64,000 nt of DNA, from positions 11,376,163-11,440,162 of the forward strand of contig JACSVZ010000011.1 of NCBI GenBank assembly GCA_014706295.1. The letters run 5' to 3'. This DNA is from Lycocorax pyrrhopterus obiensis. Its lineage: Eukaryota; Chordata; Aves; Passeriformes; Paradisaeidae. Within the stretch, counting starts at the first letter, position 1. Each line of letters starts with the position of its first letter. Under the pieces are notes generated by a model that worked only from the letters and a program-made list of their open reading frames with translations, was not told the origin of the DNA and made no database searches. Positions 26,101 to 41,100 of the stretch are shown one piece after another. The translations under genes were made by a program, and so were the position numbers.

Positions 26101-29100
26101 GGCCAATGGCACAGGCAGGAGGGACACAGCTGACATCGTGCCACCCTTCCTAACACACTCCGACTTCCTAGACTGGGTAGGCATTAACAGCTAGTGCTCC
26201 TGCCGAGAAGTCTGGTCTGATGCTTCAATTCACACCATTGGATCTAAAGCAAGAGGCCCACCAGGACTGCTTTGCCTTTTCCCTGGCCCAAAGGATGCTA
26301 ACACATACAGGACTGTAAGAAGTCTTCCAAACAACACCTCTTGTTCATAGGACACAGTTCCAAAACAGCCCAGTGACGGAGACCCTGTGACACTGGTCAG
26401 CTCTCACACATAGGCTGTTCACAAGAATTTGCAGACCATTCTATTCTATATCTATTTCATGTGGAAATTTGAATGATACTTTGACCATCATTTATTTTTC
26501 TTTGAAGGGGCCTTGATCCCAGAAAGGGCTGAGTGAACACCATGAAAATTGATTCTGGATATTGCTGAGGAAAATAAGAGCAAATATAAAGATACTTACA
26601 AAAATACCTGACTTTATGTTATTTTTTACCTAACCAGAAGCTACTAAACAAGAAGTTTCTAGAAGACTCCAAAACATTAAGTCAAATTAATATGACTAAG
26701 CACCCTTACTTTGGTATTTATCTCAATTTCAAAATACTTCAATCACTTCACACCTGAAAAGTAACCCAGCTATGAAACCCTGCCATACTGTGTAACTGCT
26801 CTTTGATGAAAATTACACCACACCTTATTAATCCCTTGCGGGGGCAGGGCGGGGGAAGAAAAAAAAGAAAGAAACCTCCTTTAACTAAAGCCTGGAATGA
26901 CTCGCAGCCAAACAGATGACACTTAAGCAAGTATGCCTAAGTACGAAACACTTCACAGTTCATCTTGGTATTAGTCATACTTAAAAACTGCGTATTTTAA
27001 ACTAGCATTTAATACGTATGTCCACTACACATCTCCAGGATTAATCTTCTCAAATACAAATTTCCCCGAATAGGCATCATGTTTTCCACAGTCTCATGAC
27101 ATTAATCAAACATCACTCTGTGCAAACTCCATACCTCCCAAATACAAGCCAGGTTTGTGAGTCAGCTCCACACACTGTAATACGATCAAAGCAAGACAAG
27201 TATGGCACTTCAAAAGCTCACTTGCAGGAAATCTGACAGTAAAACCACCTAAAATAATTTTTCCAGATACTAGATATAGTGAAAGCAATATGTAGTACCC
27301 CAGACTGATTTTGCTGAGTATGTTTCAACAATGAACAGAGCTCAGAACTGCAGGGTATCAAGTATCTGTTGAATACAATTTTTTTTTCTGTATTCAAACA
27401 TACAACAGTTCAACATGACAATCGTAGAAAACAGATTACAAACAACACTAAAATATTACCAATGTATCACTGATACTGTAGTAGCTTATGCAAATGCAGG
27501 TTGCATTTACATTACACTCCCTCATGAAGAAGATTCTTGCCCCCAAAGTGATAAAATCAATATATTTCAATTTTTAATACGCATTCTCAAAGGGTTTAGC
27601 TATTATTTCTTTCTGTTGATATACCTTGTCTCTGTTTCATTGCAAGGTTTCAGCTTTCAAATGACTAAACTTATGACTGAATGCTGAATACATTGTCCTT
27701 ACCATTACGTTACAGCACGTTACTTTTAGAAGTAGATTGGTGGTATGACTAAGAGAGCAGAGTTTGTTTTTCCATTCTATTCTCCAGTATATAGTCAAAA
27801 TTCCCTTTCTGAGCAGTCATGCTAGGCACCTTACACCAGTAATATCTGTGAAAAGCAAGCTCAAAAGGTAAAGGAACAACTATTCAGACTTTTAAAAGCA
27901 CAACAATAGTCTCAAACATACTTTTTAAATATGCAATTCATTCTGCTTACTGGCACATTTTAGAAAGCTACAGTCATGCTTTCAGCTTTTTACCTTCTGT
28001 AAGTGTATAAATTTAGGAGCCATGTAAACTTACTTCCTTTTACAAAGGAAGTTTTCAAATTACTAAACCAGCACAACAGATTTTAAAGGTTTGCAGAAGT
28101 TTGTACTGCTTGCTATTGGGAGAAGTAGACAAGCTGCTGTTGTTTTTCCTTTTGCTGAAAAATGGAACCATGATATTCACAATCTAGTTTCCTTTCCATA
28201 GGTAACTCCTAAGGACATTAGTCAGTTATTCAGTGTATGTAATTACTCTGTCAGCTCTCTAGTTATTAAACCAATCCAATAATGGTTTTAATACGGGCAA
28301 GTTTCATATTAATTGAACTGTTCTTGACCAAGCAAGCTATGCAATATAATAAAAGCTACTCTTTGCATGTACCACAAAGCAGAGAACTGACAGAGCACAC
28401 AGTTATTAAACATGACACCAGCTATAATTGCTTTATAGTATCACATGTAGCCATGCACTGGGACAATCTTCTTTCTGTGACCTGGATCATATAAAATAAC
28501 TAAGAAATTTGAGGATAGTTTCTACATTAGATGATCCTTTTGTATTTCAGCTGGCAATACTTTTTATGCTATAGTAGCTGACACACCAGGATTTTTCCAA
28601 AGGCAACAGTTTCTCAGTGACAGTACAAATTCACAAGAGAATGCTCAGCCTTGTGAAGTGATGCATTCCAGGAAGGTGCCAGCAACCCCAGCACTGCCCT
28701 GCTGCAATATCAAGATGCTGTATTCGGGCCTAGCAGGAACCTCCACATCCTCCACAGTAATGGCTATGAGCATCACTAGGTTGGAAAGGGGTGTGTTGTC
28801 TAACCCATTTCATAAGAATAAGGGAATTTATTAAAGCAAAATCCAAAATATGTCATGGAAGCCCAAATTCTATATAATTAACCAGTAGTAATTAATTTTC
28901 AAGGCAGCGGTTCCTGCAGACACTTCACACAGCAGTTTAAGCTGCAGTTGCAGGATCCCACTTTTTCTTCATCTGTTGCTGGTTCCGTGCTCCCTTCTGA
29001 ACATACTACACTAAAAAAAAAAATTTAACAAAATTTTTGATAGTCCCTTTCCCTTTCAGCTATGCAAGTGTGTTCAGCATCTTTCCTTCTTCAGATAGCA

Positions 29101-32100
29101 ATTAATTTTCAGGGACACATTTTTTTCTCTTTAAAGCCAAAAAGCAGAGGGGAAGCATTAGGGGGAAATAGGATTTACGACCTACAGCTTTTTTCATGGA
29201 TTCTGGCTCCGAGACCTTTAAAAAGTACAGACAAGGGATGAGAACACATGGGTTCCTCCTTCCTGATATTTCCTTGCTATTTCCCAAAAGCAGTGTTTTT
29301 TTCTTCAGCCAGTAAAAGTAAGCAACAGAGAAATAAAAATGCAACAAATACAAAGACTACACTGTCTACTTACTGTCTCTTTCCAGGTGCTTTTCTTATT
29401 CCCTACATCCTCTTCTTAATCATTGCTGGAATGCCCCTGTTCTATATGGAATTAGCACTGGGACAATACAACCGAGAAGGGGCTGCCACTGTGTGGAAAA
29501 TCTGTCCAGTTTTCAAAGGTAAGTGTCCCTCTGCTCCCTTGAACAGCACCTGAGGGTGCCACACACGTGTGACCACAAACAACGTAAAGATCGCTCATCT
29601 TTCACAGACAGCCTGGTACTTGGTGACCTTTCCCCGGCCCCTGAAGTCAGAAGTCTTTATGTTATCGCAGATGAAGCACAAAATGGGAAAAGCCACAGAA
29701 ACAATCCCTGGGGTGATTGCAGCAGAGGGCAATGAGCAGGAGCAGTTCAGCCCTGCCCTCCCTTTCCCCTGTGGGCTGCAGTGGGAAGAACTGGGTATCT
29801 CTAGGTGGAGGGAGGGACTTGCCAATCCAAACGTTGGAAATACCAAATCCCACCCAAGTCAGTTCAGCCCTGTCCTCCCCATTGACTAAGATAATCACAA
29901 CTCCATTCAGGGCATGGAGCTTTCTCTGCAGAAGTCAACATACCACAGTGGCTACAACACTGAAATGGAGTTGTGAAGACTGTAGGTTCGGCCACTAAAC
30001 TTGTAACATCACAGGAGTTTTCTGTGGTATCTCTGTGCCTCAGTTTTCCTGCCTTCAATGTAGTGGGAGCAATGATTCTGATAGTCTTTGTAAAGTGTTT
30101 TTCAGATTTAGCAATGAAAAACACTTATTAAAATTTGAACATTATTACTATTGTGTGTTTTCCACTAGGATTAACTCTCCAGCATCACTGAATAAAAGGC
30201 TGTGGAGTGTTGTTTGTGCACAGAGCTACAATCATTCTGCAAGGAAAAAGTAGGTTAGGTGCTTCAGGGTGTTTGGCTTTGATCAGGAAGTGATCAATGC
30301 GTGAAAGAAGCCGTATCTGTTCTGTACATTAAACAAGTATTTGTTAAGGAACCTCAAGAATTTTTTTAAGCATTCCTTGCCAGCAAAAAAATATAAGTTC
30401 CTTTGTATGTATACCAGATTGTATCTAAAATCTTATGCAAAAGCCTTTTCAACACAGAGATATCTGAAATTAAACCAGGCAAACTCAGCTGACCTTAGAA
30501 CCTTAAAATTCAGATCATGTTCATCCTGGGACTCACAAAAGCTGAGGAGCTTAACAACAATAGCAATCCAAACTTGATGGATCCGCTGCTTGGATATAGG
30601 TTACACTGAGTAAATGTTAGTCTTCTTTCTCAAAATACAGCTCTCCTCTTCAAGCAGTCTAGAGCTACATAGTAAGAAAAGTGAAGGGGCTTTTTCTTAC
30701 CAGTCAAACCCAAAACTCACAGCAAAATCAGCGATATAACAAAAATAAATAAGTGAGCTAATAAAATAGTGTCCCTCAAAATTTTAAAATTAAATCATAT
30801 AGATTTACCCAGCCCTTCTATAATCCCATCACAGGAGATAAAATTCGTCCCAGCACCCAGGAACCTGAATACCCTTGCTCAATAAAAATTTCTGTCGGTA
30901 TTATTTATATACCTTTGGATGACAATGAGGATTTTGAAAACCTAAATGCGAAAATTAGACCTTCAGGATCTCAAAGCATTTGAGCCAAATACCACTGTGC
31001 TCAGAGGTACTCTTGTTGACTTCAGGATCGAAAAGATTATGAGAAAGGAAAATAGAACTTCTTTCATGTATATTCGTGTTGACATTCCAGCTGAGTTTTT
31101 AAGCTGACATTTTCAAGGTGGACTAAACATACATTACTGTTGATTTTCAAGGTTTCTTATTACAAGGATATAGAATAGCATAAGTTATTTGATTTTCAAA
31201 AAGTAATAAGTATTGAGACATATTTGCACCTCAGTATAAACTCAGCACAGTTAAAGTTTTGACTAAAACTTCTGATAACATGCAAACACATTTTACTGCT
31301 AACGCTTTGGAGTTGTTTCTGGGACAACTCAAATCTCTCACTCAAAGGAAAAGTACACAGTCTACACAAATTTATAACAGCTTCTCTAGATGAACAGCGC
31401 TATAGTACTAATTTTAGCTATGAATATTATTGCCATGAACTCTAAGCACTCTACTTCTAATGAGATGCTATCATAACACATGCAATTACAAATATACCCT
31501 GTAACCTTTGTAACACAGTCTGTTTTCATCTCTGCATTTTTTTCCAGGGTCTATTTTAGACTGTGGGTGGTGCAGCATTACTTTTAAGAAAACCTAGAAA
31601 CATAAGAGCAAATTCATTCCTGAACATTCTTAAGATCACAGAGAAGAGCCATTTAAAGCACATTTGATCCTGTACTTTTCAGTCTTGATATTAAACATCT
31701 CTCATTGTCCTCCTGAATGGGAGGAATTTCAGGAACACTTTTTTTAAACAACAATCATCTAATTTTAGTACTTCATGTATTATCCATACTTAGTGTTTTA
31801 ACATTCGCCTTAATACTTAAGAATTATTCCTTTGGGGGATTCCTCCCTCCTCTCCATTCTGTTGATCATAGTGTATCACTAGAGTTTGAGTGTTCAAGTA
31901 CTAGATTCATTTAAGCACCAAGGATTTGAAAATACTGTTTCATATTTACTTTCACAGTTATTTCCCCATTGTTAGGGATGAGCAAACTGGTTTACAGATT
32001 AAAAGCCTCCTGCAGAGCAAAGAGTAACTTTTGTACATGCAGCAGTCTTTGAACTGCCAACTCCTTCAGGGTCAGCATCTGTTCCTTATGCAAATTTTAA

Positions 32101-35100
32101 ACCAAGGATTAATACTGTGTTTGCTACTTCCTTTCTTTATAAAGAAATAAGAAAGCCTAATAATCTCCAACTGCTAGGCCTCCAATGCAAAAAATTAAAC
32201 TGCAGAAAATTAGAATTAAAGGTTTGCACTTAGCCACTGTGACAGTACAGTGATGACATTCATAAGATGTAGTCTCTACCTGTTACATGCAGCACATACA
32301 ACTTTGAGGGAGGATTCAGAGAACAAAGCTGCATACACAGTAAAGGAAGAATGATTGAAGTCAAGGCAAAGCAAGACTCCTGAACAATTCTGCCAGCCAA
32401 CTTTTATTGGGCTCCAACATAAGTACCAAAGCTTCCTCCCAAACCATCGGAAAACGTCCATTTTCATGAGGAGAATGTGCCCTTTCTGGGGCTCTCTTGC
32501 TAAACGGGCCCTCCAACCATCCTTCACAATATGCAAAAATACAAAGCAAACGTTCAAAGTCAAAAGAGAATGCTTACACTGGGAATTCTGTAAACCTGGA
32601 GAGATAGTAAATAGGGTTGAATGTCACACACAGCTTAACCCCAACCTGATATTCACCAAGATTTACTGGCATGCCCAAAAACCACCTGGAGACCCTCAGT
32701 GGAACAGCACAGACTGTTTCATGCATGATTTGGAGCCAGCTACCTGCTGATGGAAGCCAATCTAGAAAGTAGTAATGGGAAAGAAACAAGAGAGGGATCA
32801 GAGTCTGTTCTAAACTAGTTCAGGGTGGGAATGTGAGGCATAGGGAAACTTCATTTAAGTGTCGAGCTTTACTTTTCCAAGAGAGGTTGCCAAGGTCTCT
32901 GACGTCATGAAGATGAAATGAGTTTCGCTCCTAACATGGGCTTGCAATCTTCTGCATTGGAAGCAAATCAGCAATGGAGTTGTACAAGGACAAATTTTGA
33001 CATTGCACTGCTTAATTTCTTTTTCTGACAAACAACTGGATTTGATAAAAGCCAGTCATTTTCCAGAACCATTTCTGTAATTTTTTGTTTAGAGGTCAGG
33101 GACATTGTGTCCAAATATGTGTATGCAAATGTCAAAAATTCCTTTTATTGGTGTGAAGACCTGAAATGAATTTGCAATCATGTATGGCTGAGTTTAACTC
33201 CAGTGTTTGTGTACACTGTTGCATGTCAAATGCAATGTATAATGTAGTTTTCCTTTTTCTTTAGGTGTAGGCTATGCAGTGATACTCATAGCTCTTTACG
33301 TGGGTTTCTACTACAACGTTATCATAGCTTGGTCTCTGTATTACCTGTTTTCATCGTTCACATTTGAGCTCCCCTGGACGAACTGCCACAACAGCTGGAA
33401 CAGCCCAAACTGTACAGATCCCAAACTCTTCAATGCATCAGTGCTTGGCAATGGTACTAAATACTCAAAGTACAAGCTCACTCCTGCAGCTGAATTTTAT
33501 GAGTAAGTGTTGACTTGACTTTGCTATTTATTCAAAATTCTATGTCTAAGGGAGTTTCCTCTTGAAGGTAAAATAGTTTGTATTCAGCCTCTAGGATGAG
33601 CATCAGAAGACTAAGGTTAAAATGGAGCTGTAATGTTGGTCTGTATTCCTGGGTGACTAAGACTTTTGCCTCTGTGAGCTTTGGTTTCTCCTGTACTAAT
33701 GCAGTGCTTGCTACTGAGCAAAATGGAATTGGACAAGACACAAATCTGCTCTGATGTGCCACTTTTGCTTGCACCAGCTTTGCCAGGGCAGGGAAACACA
33801 GCAATATTCTGACAGAGATGACTGCATGCCAAACTGAGCTGAGTTTAAGGCTTTAAAATAACCATTTGTTCAACATATTTGGACTGTTTCTCTACTTGCA
33901 AAATATTTCAGAGCAACAGCAGATGTCTGTGTGTTCCATTGCTTCAATAGTTCAGTGAAGTGAGGTGAAACACTGAGCAGGAGGAAAGAGCCAGGTTATA
34001 GAAAGACAGGCTTTTATCAATTCCTAAGCAAAAGTGTTCTACAACACGGGCCAAGACAGGCAAAGGCACACTCAAATCAAACAGCTGGAATCAAACCCAA
34101 CAAGGTATATAAATTAACAACCGAACTATAAAACAAAGATATTGATCTCTGTATAAATATTTTCATTATGGACTTATAGGGGAAAATGGGATTTGATTAG
34201 GAGAAAGAAAGGGGGATGGGCACCAGACTATTGAATCAGCTACTGAATTAATCTGAATAATCAATTAATTAATATTTCTGTGTTGGGAATAGAAGGATAT
34301 CAGGGCACACACCTGCTAAGCAGATAGTCCAACCCTGTAGAAATAAAGGGAAAACACTGTTACTATAAATAACCTAGTGTATGTTACACCATGCCTGGCT
34401 ATGGTGTAGCAGGGATCTTGGGGTCTCTGTTTATAGCACTTTAACATTTGTGCTGCTGTTTCTTCTCTGAAGACAGCACGGTGAAAGATCAGTAGTGATA
34501 CACAAACTGCTGGCAGGGGTTTGGGTAAACTAAACACAGTGCTTTGAAAACAAGGTGGGGAGTTGAGTTCAAAGGAGTTCACTAAAATGGCAAATAATGA
34601 CAGCTGTGAAATCTACTGCCCTTACAATATACGATGTGTTCACAACACGAATGTAAAGACAGATCATTCCTAGTAAAAGGTTATATATGCGTTTAGTCAA
34701 AGAACCTGACTTTGACAGGAACTAGAAGAAATCATTCATTCAGCATCTTAAGACTAAGAACTGCATCTTTAGAGAATATTAATTTGAACAGCGCTTTAAA
34801 AAAGGTTTTCTTTAATTTTCTTGTGCTTAAGCCTTAGTAAAGTAAAATGCAATCCCTATATTCTTGCTTTGCCTTTTTATTATTTAAAATGGTTCAGTGC
34901 AACTTCTGCTATCACATCATGCTTAGGTAATGATTTTGACTTTGTAGTGGGTGAGGTTGTGGTAGAATCAATTCATGATGTTTTGATTTAGTTCCACTGA
35001 TCTGGGGAACAGCTCAGTTAATGATTGTCTGTACACTGAAACTTGAAATATTATGGTTATTTCCTCATCAGGAAGTATATTCAAGGTGCAGTGTTCAGAA

Positions 35101-38100
35101 GGTAAGAATAAAAAGGGAATTTGACATTTCATTGTGCTTTGATCCCTGAATTTTGGGGCTGTAATTAAGTCACTAGGCCCTGTACTTATTAGCGACTAGA
35201 TTACATTGCAAAAATGAGAAGAATAACCACTTAAGTAAAACAGTCTATAACATCTGTGTTCCCAGCTGTAAAAACAGGGAATCACAAGGGGCATAATGTT
35301 CACTTAGCCAGTATTTGGATGAGCTCATCAGGTCCAGCTGTACAGCTCAGGTGTGGACCCAAACTTGTACAGTCTTAGTGTATTCAGATCCAACCTAATA
35401 AACCAAATCAGAAAACAGTTTCTTTTCTTATATCAAATAACCTAATTTATGTCCAAGGTCTTCTTACAACAGGGAGAGTTGAATCTTCTGATTATAAAGT
35501 TTCATATTTTGTGCCATAGTCAAGAAATGGGAAGTGAAACAGCTTAAACTTGGTTCTCTAGGTTGTGTAGTTACATCAGAACACTCACACACAAATTTTT
35601 GGCCTCTGGTAGGCAGGCTGAGGGAGACCAGAAACACCAAACATTTATTTTGCAGCTGGAGAGTTACTGAAAAGAGGTACTTCCAAGACAGGCCTCAAGC
35701 AGAGAACTGGTGTGATTACCCTGAAAAGAAACAGACACTTCTTTTTGGGACTTAATTCCTTCATGCTAAGCTGGCCTGACCATGAATTTAGAGTTGATTA
35801 TTTCCTAAAGCCCTGTAGCTGCCAGAGCTGACTGCCTCTCTCCCCACCAGCACAGGAATAAACTGTAGGAGGAAGTGGGAGTACTGTGATGTGACAGTTC
35901 ATCAAATACTACAAGAAAGATACCTCAAATTCAGCAGAAATATGCTGGTTGTCACTACTTATATTGAGTGAGAAAAGGGAACACTTGCAATCTAGGCCAA
36001 ATCTATCAGCTGTCCAGTATCTGGCCAGGAGGAAAAGCAGGGAGAAACCTCTAAGCCTCAGACTTGCAAGAAATCATTTGAAGTTGAAAATTCCATGCCA
36101 AAGCAATGACAGGAGAACTTTGAAAAACATATTTGGCATTTGTTTTCAAGCCTCAAGAGCTGGGCAGAACTTAAGGCGGAAGTGCTTCTACACTGAGGCC
36201 TTTTAGAGAGTTTCATTTTACTAAGTCTGGTTTCAGTTGTAGAGGCTTAATTCAGGCCAATGTGCCACTGATGTCATGGGGACAGCTTCTTACCACAGGA
36301 AGGAACGAGACCTCCACAATACTTCATTAGAGACGGATAAAATATTTGTACACTGTAATCTTGGCAAACCAAGCTAAAATCTAATAACAACTGGTGCCTT
36401 TCTGCTAAGTAATAGCCAGACATAAGAGAAATCCAGTTAGGAATAAAATGTCAACTCCACATTTCTTTAGAGACACACATTACTTTAATTCTTTCCCTCT
36501 TCAGTGGTTTGGAATTAAAAACAGAAAATGCAAAGAACCTTCTATCCTTTCCACACATGTTAAAATAATTCAATATAAACCTCTTTTTTGGAAGAACAGA
36601 AGTACATCACTGCAAATAAAGTTCCCCTATCTACTCCATATTGCTCCTATTTAAATACTTTATCTGAACATAGGCATACTTTATATTTGTTCTCTCCATT
36701 CTTGTGTCTGGCAAAAGTCTGTTACCACCTTGCTGCATTTATGCTGACAATTAAAAAATGAGGAACAAAAGCACTATTCTTCTCACAAGGTACTATGCCT
36801 TCAAAAAATCATTATCTGTTGTAGGAACAAATCCTGGCAATTTTTTAGATAAAACTGTGAAATTGTCAACAAACATATTGGGCTACAGCCATTTCACTCT
36901 GACAGCACTTTTTCTCAGGGCTGTAATCCATTCTTTCTGCATGAGAAATTTTACAGGGAAATTTTCATGCCAGCCTCAATAAAGGAAATTCACAGAATTC
37001 AAAGTCTGCCCAGCTGTGAGCAATTGCAAAAAATCTACCTAAGAACAAGGAATAAAACCAAGATTCAATCATGGCAGTTTACATTTGTCATATTTATGAA
37101 CATCATATTTATGAAATTCATGAGTGTGTGAACCAAGAATGTCCTGGAAAAAAAACCCCTCACCCTATACAACAAAGGTTACTTCTGTAGACCAATAAGT
37201 TTGTGCTTTGGGCTACAGGCAAAGGGTCCACATAGTTCAGTATCACATCAAATGGAGTGATCGACACGGTGTGCTCCAAAGATGCAGGAACCTGTCCCCA
37301 TTAAACAATTGTGAAGCAACTTCTCCCAAAAGAGAAAACTCCACTTCAAAAGTCAGCATAAGCAATTCTGCCTATAAATGCTTATAAAAACTGAACCAGG
37401 CAACAAGAACTAGTAAGAGTGGATAGCCCTATATTCTGCTAATCACATCTGGTCTTTCCATCCAGCTCTTCCGAAACAGTAAATTTTGGAGAGCCATGAA
37501 TGTGCTGAAGTGAGGCACAGTAGCAGAGGAGGTCAGAATTGCTAAGTTAGTGGGAAAATGAACTTTTCAGTGCATTGAGATAAACATTCTCAGTATTATC
37601 ATGATTCAAAAAGAAATACCATTTCACCTGCAATGAGGCAACCTGGATGTACAGACAGACTGGGACATGAGTCAGCAGCGCCCTGGCAGCCAGGAGGGAC
37701 ATCCGTGTCCTGGGGGGCATCACGGGGCCAGCTGGGCAAGGGAGGGATTGTCCTGCTCGCTCTGCACTGGGGTGGCCTCACCTCGAGTGCTGGGGGCAAT
37801 TTTGGGCACCACAACATAAAAAAGATATTAAGATGTTACAGAGTATCTGAAGGAGGGTAATGAGGAGGGTGAAGGGCCTTGAGGGGAAGCCGTATGGAGG
37901 AGTGGCTGAGGTCACTTGGTCTGTTCAGCCTGGAGAAGAGGAGACTGAGGGGAGACCTCATTGCAGTTACAACTTCCTGGTGAGGGGAAGAGGAGGGGCA
38001 GACCCCGTTCTCTTCTCTGTGGGGACAGGACCTGAGGAAATGGCCTGAAGTTGTGTCAGGGGAGGTTTATGTTGGATATCAGGAAAAGGTTCTTCACCCA

Positions 38101-41100
38101 AGCTGGTAGCTGGCCACTGGAACAGGCTCCCCAAGGAAATGGTCACAGCCCCAAGCCTGACAGTTCAGAAGTGTTTGGATAATGCTCTCAGGCATGGGAA
38201 ATGTGGACATCTCTTGGAGATGTCCTGTGCAGATGTAACAGTTGGACTCAACTATCCTTGAGAGTCCCTTCCAACTCAGTATAGTCTGTGATTCTGTGAT
38301 TAAGTACAAATAATAACTTATTATATGCCAGCCAGGGTGCCACTAGTAAATTATGTGATTCCCAAAATGTGGCTTGCAGTCCATTACACAGCTCCATTCT
38401 CCAACACAAGAGGGAGCTGAAATATCTAGAGAAAAACCCAGATGCTGTTGCATCCCCCTGGCATCCCCCTGGATTGTGCCCAGAGCTCCAGGGCAAGGGT
38501 GAGGCACACAGGGCACATGCACTGCACCTCAGATGACTCAGCTGCTCTCCTGTGCTCTGGGCTGTAGGACAGCACTGTCCCAGAGCCAGGATATCCTTCA
38601 GCATTGCAGCTGTGCCTGCTCAGAGCTCTTTACAAAGCACCCAGAGGCACCCAAGCAGCTCAGACAGCAGCCCCGGGTATGGCAGAGCTGTGCCTGAGCC
38701 AGGCTACCCTGTGGCACTTCACGTGGAGCCACTCTGCTCTCCCTGCACCGCATCCCCAACCCGGAGTTGCAGTCAGGAGACCCTGGTGTCCAACCTGCAT
38801 GGAGCTAGCTCAGGTCTGCAGGTTTTGTACCACTAGCTCTGCCCCACACTGCTGTGTGGACACAAACTGCCATGAAAACTACAGCTGAATGTAAGCAGTG
38901 CTATTCATGAAATAAAAATACCTGGAGCCTGGCAAACTCTGCAAAAAGGGCTCTGTCCATATCAGCTTGATGCAGATAGCCTAACCTTCCACAGGTAAAG
39001 GAAAAGCACATGTCATGCTCTGAAGAAAACTGGCAGCAATGATGACTGAACTATGGTTGCCCAAATATATAACACAGAAGATGCATGTAGAAAAGCTTTC
39101 TAATTGAGCACAATTATCATGCTTCAAATTGCCTTCTAAATTGAGTATGCAATTTAATTTCTATAGATTGCACATTGTACACATTGATAGTTCTTTTAGC
39201 ATCTTCAATCTACAACTTGCATTAAGTTTTAAATCATAAAACATAGTCTAGCTACCAGAATAGGGAATACAGCTTGGGACACCAAGACTATATTTATTTA
39301 TACCTTATCCAGTTTGCTGATTCTTAGTTTATGCAAGCCATTTGGGTTTGAACTCAGAGATATGACTACTTTTAGAAATACTTAGACATTCCTAGAAGTA
39401 CTTAATATGTTAACTAACAAACACATTTGTTAGTTAACACACTAATTTACTGATAAGCGATGACGTTTTTGAAATCTGAATCAATCTGATGCAATGCATC
39501 TAAAATTTATATAAATGACACCCTTCTATTGGGCACATCAAATTCAGGCAACTTTTGCTTCTAATAAAAAGAGAAAGAATGAGCCTATAGAGCTGTGTAA
39601 ACATATTTGGACTGAAAATGAAAATTATAATTGATTTTGGACTGAAAAAATGCGGCCTACTCCAAGACCTTAAACTTAATCTATTTATGCAAAACTTTCT
39701 AAATTTCTAAAAGACAATCATGTTAATCTGTCTAGAGATAAATAATACATAAAGCTCCTTACCAGTCTGACAAAAACATCCCAGAGAATTCTACACCTAA
39801 AACTCTTAAATCCTGCTTTCTAGCTATAGAATAAATGTTTTGGATTGAAAATGATACAGCGTAATTTTTAGATCACAACCCTTGGCATTTCTTTTTTCCT
39901 GATTTGGTTCCCTGTTTATGTGCAAATATTCACCCCTTCCGTAACAAATGTGTTCTGAATTGCTCAGAGTAGAGACAAAGCACACATTTATAATAATCCT
40001 TATCTTACAGATGGGAAAACCAAGACACAGAGAAGAATTTATTGGTTCCAACTTTTCCTATTATTAGAACTATGACTGGGACCTTCATTTACTGAATCCC
40101 ACTGAGCAGCTGCCCCACTGCCTCCTCAATAATTTGTTTTTAGTAGGGCTTATGTGTGAATACCAGGCAGCTGAGCTGCCTGTTGGCTGTTCAGGGCCTG
40201 ATACCAAATTAAAGAAGACCCAAGTGCTGTACAACAACTAAACAGAGTCAGTGGTACTAACAAGCAAATAGCTGTTTGCAGATTTCAGTGGAGGTGAACT
40301 ATTTCCCTTTAGCTGAATGCAGTGTGGAAATAGGGCAGGAACTGGTGCCACAGTTCTGGGGTGACTAGGAGAGTCTTCCCAGCAGAGAGCATAGGGAAGG
40401 AGAGAATGAGAAGAAATTTCCCAAGAGAGGAACCAGAATGTCTGAAGGCAGCTTCAAATTGAGAGCCCTTCACATTCCTGCCCCTCCTGCAGATAGGCAG
40501 AAAGACTCTTGGAACCCGGATGTACAAAGTCATTGCAAATCTAACTTACACTCCCTTACATGGGATGCAATCTGAGTATAAACCAAGCTCCTTTGCACAA
40601 ATCCCTGATTTCTACTGCATGTTGCTTGATTCTTGGTGCTGTTTTAATTAAATATTTCTCGAGCTCTGACTAGAATATCAGAAAGCTTAAACAGCTTAAT
40701 TTATTAGCTTCTCTTGCATTTTGTTCAGCATAATAAAACAGATCCCTGTTGTACTGTCAGCTCTATCTGTTAATTCTCAGTCTTTTCCCCCATAGCATTC
40801 TCTTCTCATTTTTGCATGTATTTCTCATCTACTTTCATTCTTTTCTCAATAACAACAACCTGCAAGAAAAACACTAATTCTAGTTGTCTTACTACCAATG
40901 TTTTTTCCTTTCTTTTTGACTCATTTGAATTCTGAGAGTTTATTTTGTTACCAGAATTGGACAAACATCTCTCTATTTATGAAGCAAGAACAGAAACAGT
41001 TCAAAAATACAGCATTTCTTCTTAAATATGAGAAACTACAGAAGCAGGAAGTCAGCTATTCACTGATCTAGAATCACAAAATAATATAGGTTGAAGGACA

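Larger units (their letters stand above)
8181..29386 (+). other. SLC6A2: Intron 1 (21.2 kb)
   Basis: The longest intron, about 38% of the gene. It begins in the CpG island and contains a CR1 3' fragment (15580-15640), an ancient palindromic repeat with a CRE (18798-18861), two copies of an unexplained 28-base core (near 16456 and 17572), poly-C (10264-10275) and A/C-rich low complexity (22070-22151). No coding exon of the NET family is missing between exons 1 and 2. Confidence 0.9.
29519..33264 (+). other. SLC6A2: Intron 2 (3.7 kb)
   Basis: GT-AG intron containing a MIR/CORE-SINE-like relic (about 29960-30155), a possible second relic near 31955-32030, and a perfect CRE palindrome at 32900-32907. 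No other feature seen. Confidence 0.9.

Noticed and set aside
33590..33740. Another MIR-like relic
   Set aside because: Only CTGTGAGCTTTGGTTTCTCC resembles the core; the order of other blocks does not hold.
39408..39439. miRNA precursor
   Set aside because: Stem of 14 bp and a 4-base loop are too short for a Drosha/Dicer substrate.
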